Shown here: positions 1 to 8,015 of the stretch, one piece after another
How the letters are laid out: every line of letters begins with the position of its first letter
How positions within the stretch are numbered: the first letter of the stretch is position 1
Assembly: GCA_000285855.2 (NCBI GenBank)
Contig: HE978651.1
Coordinates: 1,921,084-1,957,320 of the forward strand
From: Ruminococcus sp. JC304
Lineage (GTDB): Bacteria > Bacillota > Clostridia > Lachnospirales > Lachnospiraceae
Length of the DNA stretch: 36,237 bases
Reading direction: 5' to 3'
Position numbers and translations under genes: made by a program
The notes under the pieces: generated by a model
The model's database searches: none
What the model saw: only the letters and a program-made list of their open reading frames with translations
Told to the model about the DNA's origin: nothing

Positions 1-6
1 GCAGGA

Positions 7-79
7 GGCACTCTTCGCCAGAGGGGCGCATTCCATGCAGACTGCTATGCGCAGGGCACTCTTACGCAGAGGGCGTTCC
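7..79. repeat. imperfect direct repeat before the relaxase
   Basis: Two copies of a sequence beginning GGCACTCTT and ending in TTCC lie at 7-34 and 55-79. They differ by a few substitutions and small indels. Each contains a short CTCT...AGAG arm pair. Their place directly before an oriT-like hairpin and a relaxase start fits iterated binding sites for a mobilization accessory protein; that role is inferred from position only. Confidence 0.45.
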
Positions 80-120
80 GGCAATGCTGCTTTTTCTAAA
101 ATTGAAAGCAATGTTGCCGG
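78..120 (+). other. oriT-like inverted repeat
   Basis: Arms 78-93 and 105-120 form an inverted repeat: CCGGCAA pairs with TTGCCGG, three mismatches follow, then TGCTTT pairs with AAAGCA, with an 11-nt loop. It ends 38 bp before the relaxase ATG. Mobilizable elements with MobA/MobL relaxases usually carry their transfer origin as an inverted repeat just upstream of the relaxase gene, so this is the best oriT candidate here. The nick site cannot be read from sequence alone. Confidence 0.5.
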
Positions 121-158
121 AAATCTATGCCGGATGTGCAGAAAGGAGGAATCCAGAC

Positions 159-1880
159 ATGGCGATTTTTCATTACACAATCAAAATAGTCGGACGAAGT
201 AAAGGAAAATCTGTTATCTCCGCTTCTGCATATCTCAATGGGGATGTGATGAAAAACGAAGAAACCGGGAGTATCAGTTATTACACTTCTAAAAAAGAAG
301 TGGTCTACACCAGTCTGATGATGTGCGAAAACGCACCTTCTGAATGGCAGATAGTACCAGAGGAAAATATAAAACGCTTTCAAAAGTCTGTCCGATACAA
401 AAGGTCAGAAGATAAAGAAGCTGCTATAAAAAAATTTAAAATCACATTTCAAAAACAGAGGTTATGGAATGAGGTATTGAAGATTGAAAAAAGTGCGGAT
501 GCCCAACTTGGCAGGTCATTTGAATTTGCCCTTCCAAAAGAATGGAGCAGACAAGAACAGATTCAATATACAGCCGACTATATCCAAAAAACATTTGTGG
601 ATAAAGGAATGTGCGCTGATTGGAGTATCCACGACAAAGGGGATGGCAATCCTCATGTCCATCTGCTTCTGACTATGCGCCCTTTTAACCCGGATCATTC
701 TTGGGGAAAGAAAGAAGTCAAGGATTGGGAATTTGTCAGAGATAAAAACGGAAATATCGTGATTGATGAATCCCATCCGAACTGGTGGCAGGATAAGAAA
801 AACCCTGACCGTCATGGAATCCGTATCCCTGTATTAGACGAAAACGGAATCCAGAAGATTGGTGCAAGAAACCGCTTGCAATGGAAACGGGTGCTGACCG
901 ATGCTACTGGATGGAACAATCCAAAAAACTGTGAACTATGGCGGAGTGAATGGGCAAAGGTATGTAATGAACATCTGCCTTTGCAGAATCAGGTCGATCA
1001 CCGTTCTTATGAAAAACAGGGAAAACTCCAGATTCCTACCATCCATGAAGGCGCTGACGCAAGAAAGATTGAACAAAAGTTTCTTGCCGGGCAGGAAATA
1101 AAAGGTTCGTGGAAAGTAGCGGAAAATCAAATCATAAAACAACAAAACACGTTATTGCAAAAGATACTGGACACCTTTGGGAAAGTATCGGGTGCATTAT
1201 CATTATGGAAGGAGCGATTAAATGACATTAGAAGAAAGCCGGGAAATTATACCCTTAATGGAATCCATGATTGGGCAAATCGAAGAACAGCAGACCTTAA
1301 TGGCAGAAATGATTCTGGAAATGCAGAACCGGGACACCCAACTCTCTCTTATGCAGGAACTGAATCAGAAATTGCAAAAATTAAACAGCGAGTTATCCGG
1401 GCTGCTCAACATTTTGCCAAATACCGAGGAACTGCTTTCCAAGATGGAAGAACAGAAAACGAAGATAGAACTTTTGGAAAACGAAAATCAGCAATGGCAG
1501 AAATTGGCACAGAAGCTGAACAGCGAAAACAGTTTATTACTGAAACAGAACACCGAATTGCTGAACTGGAACAGCAGATAGAGAAAGGACGTGATATAGA
1601 TGAACGAATCCAGAGAATTAAAGAACGCCGAACAGTTGGAAGAGCTTCTGCTCCTGACCGAGGAGATACAAGAAGAACTGGAACAGAAAGACCAGCTTAT
1701 CGTGGAACTGAAGACGCAGCTCAACGAATCTCTGATCTTGAACGAGAAATTAAACAAAGAGAACAGAGCCGGGAATATTCAAGCATTAAAGAACGACTTG
1801 AAGCTGGCAGACAGAGCATTGCGGAACGAGAAAGAGAAGCTGCGAAGCGCAAACGTCATGATCGGGGAATATCAAAATAA
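159..1880 (+). CDS. mobA: MobA/MobL family relaxase
   Basis: A conjugative relaxase of the MobA/MobL (MOBQ-like) type, which nicks oriT and pilots the transferred strand. The start at 159 is chosen because GAAAGGAGG sits 9 nt upstream and the protein then begins MAIFHYTIKI, the family's usual opening; an upstream in-frame ATG at 84 lacks this. The product is 573 aa. The N-terminal nuclease domain (about 1-250) shows the SASAYLNGD motif near residue 21 and the metal-binding HVH at 166-168 preceded by GDGNP. From about residue 355 the chain is Arg/Glu/Gln-rich and helical. That part is encoded by DNA that also carries two genes in another frame. No coupling protein or other mobilization protein is visible, so the element would need a helper. 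Confidence 0.88.
   Translation: MAIFHYTIKIVGRSKGKSVISASAYLNGDVMKNEETGSISYYTSKKEVVYTSLMMCENAPSEWQIVPEENIKRFQKSVRYKRSEDKEAAIKKFKITFQKQRLWNEVLKIEKSADAQLGRSFEFALPKEWSRQEQIQYTADYIQKTFVDKGMCADWSIHDKGDGNPHVHLLLTMRPFNPDHSWGKKEVKDWEFVRDKNGNIVIDESHPNWWQDKKNPDRHGIRIPVLDENGIQKIGARNRLQWKRVLTDATGWNNPKNCELWRSEWAKVCNEHLPLQNQVDHRSYEKQGKLQIPTIHEGADARKIEQKFLAGQEIKGSWKVAENQIIKQQNTLLQKILDTFGKVSGALSLWKERLNDIRRKPGNYTLNGIHDWANRRTADLNGRNDSGNAEPGHPTLSYAGTESEIAKIKQRVIRAAQHFAKYRGTAFQDGRTENEDRTFGKRKSAMAEIGTEAEQRKQFITETEHRIAELEQQIEKGRDIDERIQRIKERRTVGRASAPDRGDTRRTGTERPAYRGTEDAAQRISDLEREIKQREQSREYSSIKERLEAGRQSIAEREREAAKRKRHDRGISK
1222..1581 (+). CDS. coiled-coil protein nested in the relaxase gene
   Basis: A 119-aa protein encoded entirely inside the relaxase gene in a different frame. 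AAGGAG lies 7 nt before the ATG, a good ribosome binding site. The sequence is a long amphipathic helix rich in Glu, Gln, Leu and Asn (for example residues 35-115), as expected for a coiled coil, with no membrane segment. It shares its frame with the next gene, 18 nt downstream, suggesting a translated pair. The function is unknown. Its place suggests a relaxase accessory protein; this is inference. The chief doubt is whether both frames are really used here. Confidence 0.6.
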   Translation: MTLEESREIIPLMESMIGQIEEQQTLMAEMILEMQNRDTQLSLMQELNQKLQKLNSELSGLLNILPNTEELLSKMEEQKTKIELLENENQQWQKLAQKLNSENSLLLKQNTELLNWNSR

Positions 1881-2325
1881 AATACGCTGTTTAACACAAC
1901 AACGGGATTATGCCCGGACACATCAGAAAATCGTAGAGATACCGGTAGAAAAGCCGGTACTCTATGAAAAATGTGAATCCTGTGACCGGACAGCCTATCA
2001 GAATGAAAAAGCGAAATACGGAACACAAAAAGAGCGACTTGCCGGACAGTATAAAGCAAAAACGGTAATGTTCCAAACAACCTTGTTCCTTCTTGCATGG
2101 TATTCGCTGACAACCACTCTTTTTCAGGCAGTACAGTCCGATGTGTTCCTTTCCGATTGTAAATCATTCTTCCATGATGCAGCGTCATTCCTACAAACTT
2201 TTATCGGTTGGACAATTGATGCCGGGCAATCTGTGGCACAGATTAGCACAAAAATTCCAAATCCTTTTATAGCCGGAATGTCGTACTTTCTCAGGGAGTA
2301 TATCTTGGAATCAGATGTTATTTGA
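1600..2325 (+). CDS. coiled-coil membrane protein after the relaxase
   Basis: A 241-aa protein that overlaps the last 281 nt of the relaxase gene in a different frame. AAAGGA stands 10 nt before the ATG. Residues 1-110 are heptad-rich and strongly charged (coiled coil). A Cys pair (CESC) lies near residue 128. A hydrophobic stretch near 158-178 (TTLFLLAWYSLTTTLF) and a weaker one near 195-215 suggest membrane association. Its context resembles proteins of unknown function found after MobA/MobL relaxases in Lachnospiraceae elements (I recall DUF6040 for such a protein, unchecked). It could tether the relaxosome to the membrane; that is inference. Confidence 0.75.
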   Translation: MNESRELKNAEQLEELLLLTEEIQEELEQKDQLIVELKTQLNESLILNEKLNKENRAGNIQALKNDLKLADRALRNEKEKLRSANVMIGEYQNKIRCLTQQRDYARTHQKIVEIPVEKPVLYEKCESCDRTAYQNEKAKYGTQKERLAGQYKAKTVMFQTTLFLLAWYSLTTTLFQAVQSDVFLSDCKSFFHDAASFLQTFIGWTIDAGQSVAQISTKIPNPFIAGMSYFLREYILESDVI

Positions 2326-2333
2326 AAAATCGG

Positions 2334-2546
2334 TTAGGTACCAAGCAATATTGGTGAAAACATGCTAAAAAACGTATAATAGCAGGGGATAAAACATCGT
2401 CCCCTACTATTATATAAACAGCGAAGTTTTACCCATCTCTCTCTTTTGAAAGATTCGCTACTTGTGGAACCGAGATATAAGGTTTCGCCTGTGTTCTTTG
2501 GTGTATCACTACCACATTTCTCTGTACCGATGTAATCTTTCTGCAT
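2334..2546 (-). pseudogene. possible Rep_trans replication initiator remnant
   Basis: The minus strand encodes a short run resembling the GxTxYxGSxxS stretch of Rep_trans (Tn916 Orf20-like) initiators: GETLYLGSTSSE at about residues 20-31 of a 70-aa frame. In those proteins an R-x-Y-D-K motif follows; here the frame instead runs into the terminator hairpin at 2376-2413, while a neighbouring frame reads RIFQK. I read it as a decayed fragment of a replication gene from the element, not a working gene. The family call rests on one short motif recalled from memory. Confidence 0.3.
2367..2413 (-). terminator. Rho-independent terminator of the membrane-protein operon
   Basis: Arms 2376-2389 and 2400-2413 (ATAATAGCAGGGGA against TCCCCTACTATTAT) pair over 14 positions with one mismatch and a 10-nt loop. 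Read on the minus strand, the hairpin is followed by TTTTTT (complement of 2367-2372). It therefore ends transcripts from the genes to its right. On the plus strand no T-run follows, so the relaxase transcript is less clearly stopped here. Confidence 0.8.
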
Positions 2547-2576
2547 ACGGAAGCAAGAGATACAATATTCCTTATT

Positions 2577-3308
2577 TTAAAACATAATTACAATTCCTGT
2601 TTGACAAGAACGATCATCATAGAAGGATTGTATTTGTCCCCACTCATAATAATATTCGACGCCTGTCATACTCTTTTTACTGGGAGTACCTAAGCATTTC
2701 CTTAAAAACCTATTATTTTCTTCTTGCAACTTTTCTAAGACTGTACCATTCATTGTCTCATATTTCGTAGAATACTTTTTGTCTGCTCGAACCAATTCAA
2801 TCTTTTTTACTTTTCCATGTCTTCCATAGATTGTAACATAAAACTTCTTATAAAGCCATTTTAAAGGTTTCTTAGAAATCAATATTGTATAAGAATACTC
2901 TGTTTGAGCAATCTTAAAATCAATTTCTTTAAATAGGGAAATACTTCCTTTGGGAGTAATTTTATATCCCCCTATTTTTAACATATCTTCCTTTAGCTCA
3001 TCCTTTATTTGGATAATCTCCATACTTACTATAAAAACAACATAGCCTTCACACACTACAACGGTAACTATTTTTGCCCATAGCACATCTGGAACAAACA
3101 TGTTCCAAGCTATAACAGGAAGCAAAGCTACTCCTACCGCAGTCACCAGTAGAAGCACCCTCCAAATATAATTTTTCTTTCTTTTTCCTTCATTAGTTAA
3201 ATTTTCATCATAATAAAGATGACCTGGGGCTTCGAATGAGTTTAATAGAAATTCCTTTAAAAATGACACCAGAACCGCTCCCCAAGAAGATTTCTTTTGT
3301 TCCTTCAT
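2577..3308 (-). CDS. membrane protein of unknown function, last gene of the operon
   Basis: A 243-aa product. ATG at 3308 is preferred over TTG at 3317 because AGGAG lies 10 nt before it, but only 1 nt before the TTG. A basic N-terminal stretch (about 1-48) leads into two membrane helices at about 50-70 (WRVLLLVTAVGVALLPVI) and 78-98 (IVTVVVCEGYVVFIVSM). A cytoplasmic domain of about 145 residues follows, with alternating beta-type sequence (KITPKGSISLFKEIDFKIAQ). I do not recognise a family. It is the last gene before the terminator at 2376-2413. Confidence 0.7.
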   Translation of the reverse strand: MKEQKKSSWGAVLVSFLKEFLLNSFEAPGHLYYDENLTNEGKRKKNYIWRVLLLVTAVGVALLPVIAWNMFVPDVLWAKIVTVVVCEGYVVFIVSMEIIQIKDELKEDMLKIGGYKITPKGSISLFKEIDFKIAQTEYSYTILISKKPLKWLYKKFYVTIYGRHGKVKKIELVRADKKYSTKYETMNGTVLEKLQEENNRFLRKCLGTPSKKSMTGVEYYYEWGQIQSFYDDRSCQTGIVIMF

Positions 3309-3405
3309 ATTACCCAATCTCCTCTGCTATATGATTATTTTTCATTCTATTTTTTACTTAACTTATACATTAGCAAGATTTTTAGTTATTCTTCTAACAA
3401 TATTT

Positions 3406-3687
3406 TTATCCCCGCTTTTTCTGCTTTATGCGAAAAGTCAACAGCAAATCCCCATCCCATCTCTGCAAATTGCCATTTCTTCGTTTTTTTGTAATTTTAT
3501 AGATTTCAACTGTAGACACTTTATTTAATTCAGGATATAACTTCTTAAGTGTAAGTATTTGTTTATTTCTGCTTATTTTTTCATTCCATATAATTGTTAA
3601 TTTAACCTGTTTTCTTTCAAAAAAACCCACCTTACATAAATCTGCATAGCAGGCTTCTGGTATTGATATATCATTGTTTTTTAACAT
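3406..3687 (-). CDS. small basic hypothetical protein
   Basis: A 93-aa product preceded by AAAGGAG four nt before the ATG. It is Lys-rich, with no membrane segment and no motif I recognise. The middle (about 25-50) is strongly basic (KQVKLTIIWNEKISRNKQ) and the tail ends in a KQKKRG cluster. It is 19 nt downstream of the 65-aa membrane protein gene and in the same direction, so it is probably co-transcribed. The good ribosome binding site is the main reason to believe it. Confidence 0.55.
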   Translation of the reverse strand: MLKNNDISIPEACYADLCKVGFFERKQVKLTIIWNEKISRNKQILTLKKLYPELNKVSTVEIYKITKKRRNGNLQRWDGDLLLTFRIKQKKRG

Positions 3688-3706
3688 TTTTCTCCTTTAT
3701 TTAATT

Positions 3707-3904
3707 TTATAAAAAACTTCTAAGCCCTATTAAAAGAAATATGAAGCCTATTAGAGGAACAGGTATCATACAAATGAGAAACACATTAAATTTTTTCCTT
3801 GCTTCATCAGTATTTTCTTCTTTTGTTACTTTTGCTTTTTTCATAACTATAAAAGGGAATATCAGTAATAATAATCCTCCAACTACTGCTAACAATATTT
3901 TCAT
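3707..3904 (-). CDS. small two-helix membrane protein
   Basis: A 65-aa protein with two predicted membrane helices, at about residues 3-20 (ILLAVVGGLLLLIFPFIV) and 43-62 (VFLICMIPVPLIGFIFLLIG), joined by a charged loop rich in Lys and Glu. AAGGAAGGAA precedes the ATG. It sits between two operon genes with short gaps. Function unknown; a small subunit of a membrane complex encoded by the neighbours would fit but cannot be shown. Confidence 0.6.
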   Translation of the reverse strand: MKILLAVVGGLLLLIFPFIVMKKAKVTKEENTDEARKKFNVFLICMIPVPLIGFIFLLIGLRSFL

Positions 3905-3937
3905 CTTATATATTCCTTCCTTATCTTTAAATAAATA

Positions 3938-5140
3938 TTAATCATGTATCGTACTATATTCCAATCCTAATGCACTTTTTCTTCTACAAATTCTTTTACT
4001 ATCGCCTATTGATGTATTTTCATATTCACTGTTTGAAACAGTATATATTTCTCTTTTACCATTACAACTTACATATAACTCTCTATCTCTAGTTTTACCA
4101 CTGCTAATCTTTTTGTCTGTTACAATTGCAATTTCATGAGTTGCCCCATCAAATGTAAATAAAAAATTTATTGGGAAGCTAATTGTAAATGCGATTATAA
4201 AAGCAGCAAATACAACTGAAAGTTTACGTCCAAATTTCTGTGGTACATCTGTTTTTAAAGATTTAATAATAAATGGCAGTGCAAGTAAAGCAGTAATAAT
4301 TGCCGTAATCTTCATATAGTTTCCAAATTCATAATTAAAGAGTTTACTCGTATTCAGGGATAAAAGCATTGCTATTGCTGCACCCATAAATGGTAATTGA
4401 TACGCCAGTTCTTGTCCTTTTTTTGTGGTGACTTCTATAAATATATATGGATAATATTTTATATACACTGCATATGTAATCATCAAAACCATTATAAATA
4501 TAACTAACATTGTTTTGCCACCAATAAAAAATGCTACCGCATCAGCAATTATTAGAATCCAACCTAAAGCTTTTAAAAATTGCTTTGTTTTTTTACGCTT
4601 TTCTTTTTCTATTGTTTTTGACATATTTTTGATAGTTGTATTCTCATTACATATAGATTTATAGAAATTCTTTTCTATCCAGTTTAAAGCAGGTACATAC
4701 TTTGATACATCTTTGTTCTGTTCAACTAACTCACCAAAATCCACAAGATCTATTTCATGTTTTATAAGTGTATCATATAAAATATCATAATTTACATACA
4801 CTTGCTCCAGAGTAACAAGTCTATTGTACATCTTATCAATTAATATGACATCTGTTCTACCATTTAATGGAATCATTAAAATACAACGAATATCATTATA
4901 TTTTATATGCTGAGTTTTCTTAACCAGATAGCTAAATACAATTTCATCTTCATTTACTACAATTATTTGTTTCTTGTATGCCAAAATTAAAGCAATACCT
5001 AAAAATACAAAAGGCATAAAACATATCGCAACCCCCATATTTCCTGTAACAAATGTTACCAGTACGATTATTAAAAAAAGAACTGTTGTTACTATTCCTA
5101 AATTTTTTACAAATTTACTTAATCTAATGACATTATCCAT
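3938..5140 (-). CDS. multi-pass membrane protein with PH-like segment
   Basis: A 400-aa protein starting at an ATG with GGGAG 9 nt upstream. Two helices near residues 12-53 are followed by a roughly 100-residue soluble segment (about 55-155) with a bacterial PH-like look (VVNEDEIVFSYLVKKTQHIKYNDI), then a Lys-rich stretch (172-190). At least five more helices follow between about 190 and 330 (for example ALGWILIIADAVAFFIG and AIITALLALPFIIKSL). The last 70 residues form a small soluble domain with Cys residues. No catalytic motif is visible. The PH-like call is by pattern only; the neighbour at 5172-6025 shows a similar layout. Confidence 0.7.
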   Translation of the reverse strand: MDNVIRLSKFVKNLGIVTTVLFLIIVLVTFVTGNMGVAICFMPFVFLGIALILAYKKQIIVVNEDEIVFSYLVKKTQHIKYNDIRCILMIPLNGRTDVILIDKMYNRLVTLEQVYVNYDILYDTLIKHEIDLVDFGELVEQNKDVSKYVPALNWIEKNFYKSICNENTTIKNMSKTIEKEKRKKTKQFLKALGWILIIADAVAFFIGGKTMLVIFIMVLMITYAVYIKYYPYIFIEVTTKKGQELAYQLPFMGAAIAMLLSLNTSKLFNYEFGNYMKITAIITALLALPFIIKSLKTDVPQKFGRKLSVVFAAFIIAFTISFPINFLFTFDGATHEIAIVTDKKISSGKTRDRELYVSCNGKREIYTVSNSEYENTSIGDSKRICRRKSALGLEYSTIHD

Positions 5141-5171
5141 AAACTCAATCTCCCTATATGATTCACATTTT

Positions 5172-6025
5172 TCATTTTTTACGTTCTAATTTCTTCTTAT
5201 CCTTTTTTATTTCTGCAATCTTTACTTGCAGCCAGTCCACATTTCTATTTCGGGCAGAAATTTTAGCGATTTTTTTCTGATTTTTATATAAAATAAGAGC
5301 TTCTCCAAATAAATTCTTTTTTCTTTTCATCTGGGTAATATCCGTTAATCTTATTTTACAGTTCTTCCTTAAAAATCCATTTCTATATAGCCATCCATCC
5401 TTGACAATTGTTTTGTCCATTAAAAAATAGAAAAATATACCTCCCGGTACAAGAGAGAATAAAAGGAAAACAAAAGCTGTTTCTTTTGCATTGAATACAA
5501 GTATCACACTATTGTAAACCAAATATAAAAAGAAAATGCCTGGCAGAACATAGTGGCTTTCTTTTGGTCTTATGATGCACTTTTTATCTCTACAACTCAA
5601 CCATGTTTCTTGTGAAATTTTATGCTTAGACAGACTATTTGCAAACAATGATGCGCTTATGTTTTCATCAAATTTGAATATTATTTTGTCCCCTGCATAT
5701 ATTTCCAATGTACCATTTTCTTTATGTACACTTCTTGTTATATCTGAAAATTTATAATATTTTTTTCCAAAAAACGACCGGTATTCAATTACATCATGAT
5801 TTACCTTGACTCTCCACAGGAACAAATGCAGGGTACAGATTCCAGAAAAAGCAATCAATATTCCATACGCCACTATAACTGAAAAATCCGCCTGTCCGTC
5901 TATAAAACCATACAAAAGTAATCCTGAGAAAAATATAGTTCCAACCAAAAATAAAATTCCCAGCCATCCTTCTTCCTGGATGCTATAATTATTTTCATCT
6001 ATATTCTTTTCATAAAAATATTCAT
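5172..6025 (-). pseudogene. membrane protein with two PH-like domains, frameshifted near its start
   Basis: The upstream gene ends in TGA overlapping an ATG at 6025 (ATGA), with GGGAGG 7 nt before it: the expected translational coupling. That ATG runs only 8 codons before a stop. Adding one T to the five-T run (plus-strand A5, 6014-6018) gives MNIFYEKNIDENNYSIQEEG and a continuous 284-aa protein. As it stands the long frame has only TTG starts (6053, 6032), poorly placed. The protein has two helices near the N-terminus, a PH-like segment (VKVNHDVIEYRSFFGKKYY), a second helix pair, and a second PH-like segment (IVKDGWLYRNGFLRKNCKIR). Function unknown. The lesion may be real, switchable, or a homopolymer sequencing error. 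Confidence 0.6.
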
Positions 6026-6662
6026 TTTTCAACCTCCCATTTTTTGACAGCAAAATACTTTACCAGGTGAAAAACTCCTAAGATAGAACCCAAAGAACAA
6101 AAATAGGAACAAAGGCTTGCAATTCTAATCATGGCTGTATATTCAACGCTGCTACTAAGTACTTTTGCGACACCCATTCCAAGCAATACAAAACTAGTAA
6201 TACACCATCCTCCAGCCAGCTTTTTGGAAGAAGATGGATTGTAGATATCTTTTTTAATCAAAGTTATTATAAGAAAAATGTATGCAGCGATTACCAGTAT
6301 GTAAATGATAACGAGTATGGTTAGATACCTCTTATAATATTCTTCTTTCATAGTTGTCAGCATGAGGATAGTTGCTGCCCAACAGAACAAAATAGAAAAC
6401 GTCAGACTTTGTATTCCAATGATCCAAAAAACCTTTTTCCCTGTCACTTCTGTTCTTGAAAAACTAAGAATCACGAATCCAAGATAAACAATAACTAAAA
6501 ATACTTTTGAAAAAAACGGTGATGGAGCTGATTCAGATAAAAAGAAAATAAAAATACTAGAAACAAGATTGCTCCATCTAATTTGTAGATTTCTTTCGGC
6601 TTAATCACATCTTCTATACCGTATAGTAAAAAACTTTTTGTTTGTTCATTAATCTTTTTCAT
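6022..6662 (-). pseudogene. four- to five-helix membrane protein, frameshifted
   Basis: The frame starting at ATG 6662 encodes MKKINEQTKSFLLYGIEDVI and runs into a hydrophobic segment, but stops at 6495. The following frame (stop at 6022) continues the same kind of protein but offers only an in-helix GTG (6474) as a start. Adding one T in the T-rich tract at plus 6539-6554 joins them into a single 213-aa membrane protein, and the corrected length is a whole number of codons. Helices lie near 31-43, 52-70, 79-100, 110-130 and 145-205. It overlaps the next gene by ATGA. I do not recognise the family. Confidence 0.6.
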
Positions 6663-6685
6663 TCTCGTTTTCCCCTATCATTTCT

Positions 6686-7183
6686 TTATTCTTCCTCTAC
6701 GGATATTTCCACATTTGCATGAAGCACCTTTTCCAGATATAATAAAACAAGCCGTCGCCCTTCTTCACATTTTCCTATCTTAGAAATATTCCTATACAGC
6801 AGATATAATGGAAACATAAATAAAATCAGACATTCTGTTAAAATCAATAAATCTCCCTGAGAAAAAAACAATGCAAATAAAATCACTATGAGCAGAAAAA
6901 ATAGTGCAGCTTTTTTTATGTATGGCAAAAGCACAAACGTACCTTCCAGCATTACATCTCCCCCATAGCTTTTTATATGTGTCTGGAGCATTTCCCAGCC
7001 ACCGCCTGTCATACTTCCTGCTGCATATCCGATACATAAGGTATTATCCTCTTCTTTGTAGGCTGCAAGTGCCATATCTCTATAAGCCTGGTTTGAAATA
7101 CATAATGGTTTTGTAGTCTTCTTAATCTGTTCCAATAAATATTCTTTGGAATAAGGAAAATATATTTTATAATATTCTTGCAT
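6686..7183 (-). CDS. membrane protein with soluble N-terminal domain
   Basis: A 165-aa protein. The start at 7183 (MQEYYKIYFPYSKEY) is preferred over an upstream ATG at 7222 because AAGGAAAG precedes it closely. Residues 1-85 look like a small soluble domain ending in a Gly-rich turn (GYAAGSMTGGGWEM). Two adjacent helices follow at about 95-135 (KKAALFFLLIVILFALFF and LLILTECLILFMFPLYLLY). A charged C-terminal helix closes it. It lies 23 nt before the frameshifted gene. Function unknown; the layout suggests a cytoplasmic domain hung on a helical hairpin. Confidence 0.7.
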   Translation of the reverse strand: MQEYYKIYFPYSKEYLLEQIKKTTKPLCISNQAYRDMALAAYKEEDNTLCIGYAAGSMTGGGWEMLQTHIKSYGGDVMLEGTFVLLPYIKKAALFFLLIVILFALFFSQGDLLILTECLILFMFPLYLLYRNISKIGKCEEGRRLVLLYLEKVLHANVEISVEEE

Positions 7184-7242
7184 ATGCTTTCCTTTCTCAT
7201 AAAAAGGTTTTCTAAAGTTCAATACAATACAAATTTTTTACA

Positions 7243-7899
7243 TTAGTTTCCATCATTTATAAGCTGAACCATTTCCATAGAGATATTGTATTCTTTGCAA
7301 AATCTGTTTATTGTCCAATTATTAAAGAGAAGAAAACTCTTCGTCACATAAATATTTGCTTTTGAATGATGTATTAAATTGAAAATACTTTTTATATCAT
7401 AACAGTTAAAACTGTAGGCAGGAGACATTCCTATCTGCCCATTGCTTATATTGATATCATATCTTTTTTGTATAACACTTGGATATGCCAAATAAATTGT
7501 AATATTGCATATATATTTTTTCTTCCCATTTTCTTTTATGTATAGGTATGGTTCTCCCAGTCCAATATCATATATTCCTTTAGGTCTGGAGGATAGTGTA
7601 AAAACTAATGAATGGATATCCGCATACAAAATTTTTCGTTCCCTAAATCCATATGTTATTTTTTGATCGAATAGTTTATAAGTACGTTGTTTTATAAAGT
7701 AATAAAACAATAATAAAAAAATCACAAAAAGTATGGTAAAAATCAGTGCTTTTTGAAAACTCACTTTAAAATCAAAGGAAAACAAAAGTTCGGTTAAACA
7801 AAACGATATTGCTGAACAACTAATAATACTAACTATAATGTTGAACCAAGTATTAAATTTTCCATTTCCAAAGATATAATCATAACTTTTATTCTTCAT
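7243..7899 (-). CDS. membrane protein of unknown function, first gene of the operon
   Basis: A 218-aa protein with GAGG 5 nt before its ATG. Two helices at about 18-42 and 48-68 (KALIFTILFVIFLLLFYYF) form an N-terminal hairpin. The remaining 150 residues look soluble, beginning with a PH-like strand pattern (QKITYGFRERKILYADIHSL) and ending in a helical region. It is the first of eight minus-strand genes that share short spacings and a membrane location. A possible promoter lies at 7939-7967. Confidence 0.7.
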   Translation of the reverse strand: MKNKSYDYIFGNGKFNTWFNIIVSIISCSAISFCLTELLFSFDFKVSFQKALIFTILFVIFLLLFYYFIKQRTYKLFDQKITYGFRERKILYADIHSLVFTLSSRPKGIYDIGLGEPYLYIKENGKKKYICNITIYLAYPSVIQKRYDINISNGQIGMSPAYSFNCYDIKSIFNLIHHSKANIYVTKSFLLFNNWTINRFCKEYNISMEMVQLINDGN

Positions 7900-7938
7900 T
7901 ATAACCTCGTATATTTTTTAATATAGAAAAACTGCATC

Positions 7939-7967
7939 ACAATATCGAACCAAAATATAAAAATCAA
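7939..7967 (-). promoter_or_regulatory. possible promoter of the membrane-protein operon
   Basis: On the minus strand, TTGATT (7962-7967) and TATTGT (7939-7944) are separated by 17 nt and end about 40 nt before the first operon start at 7899. The -10 match is moderate and the region is AT-rich, so chance matches are likely. Confidence 0.35.
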
Positions 7968-8015
7968 TTTTATCTCTTTATCATAATTATATACATCAAC
8001 TAACCACATTGTAAA

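Noticed and set aside
2376-2413. Hairpin considered as a riboswitch or element end
   Set aside because: It has a T-run on the minus strand and stands just after the last operon gene, so a terminator explains it.
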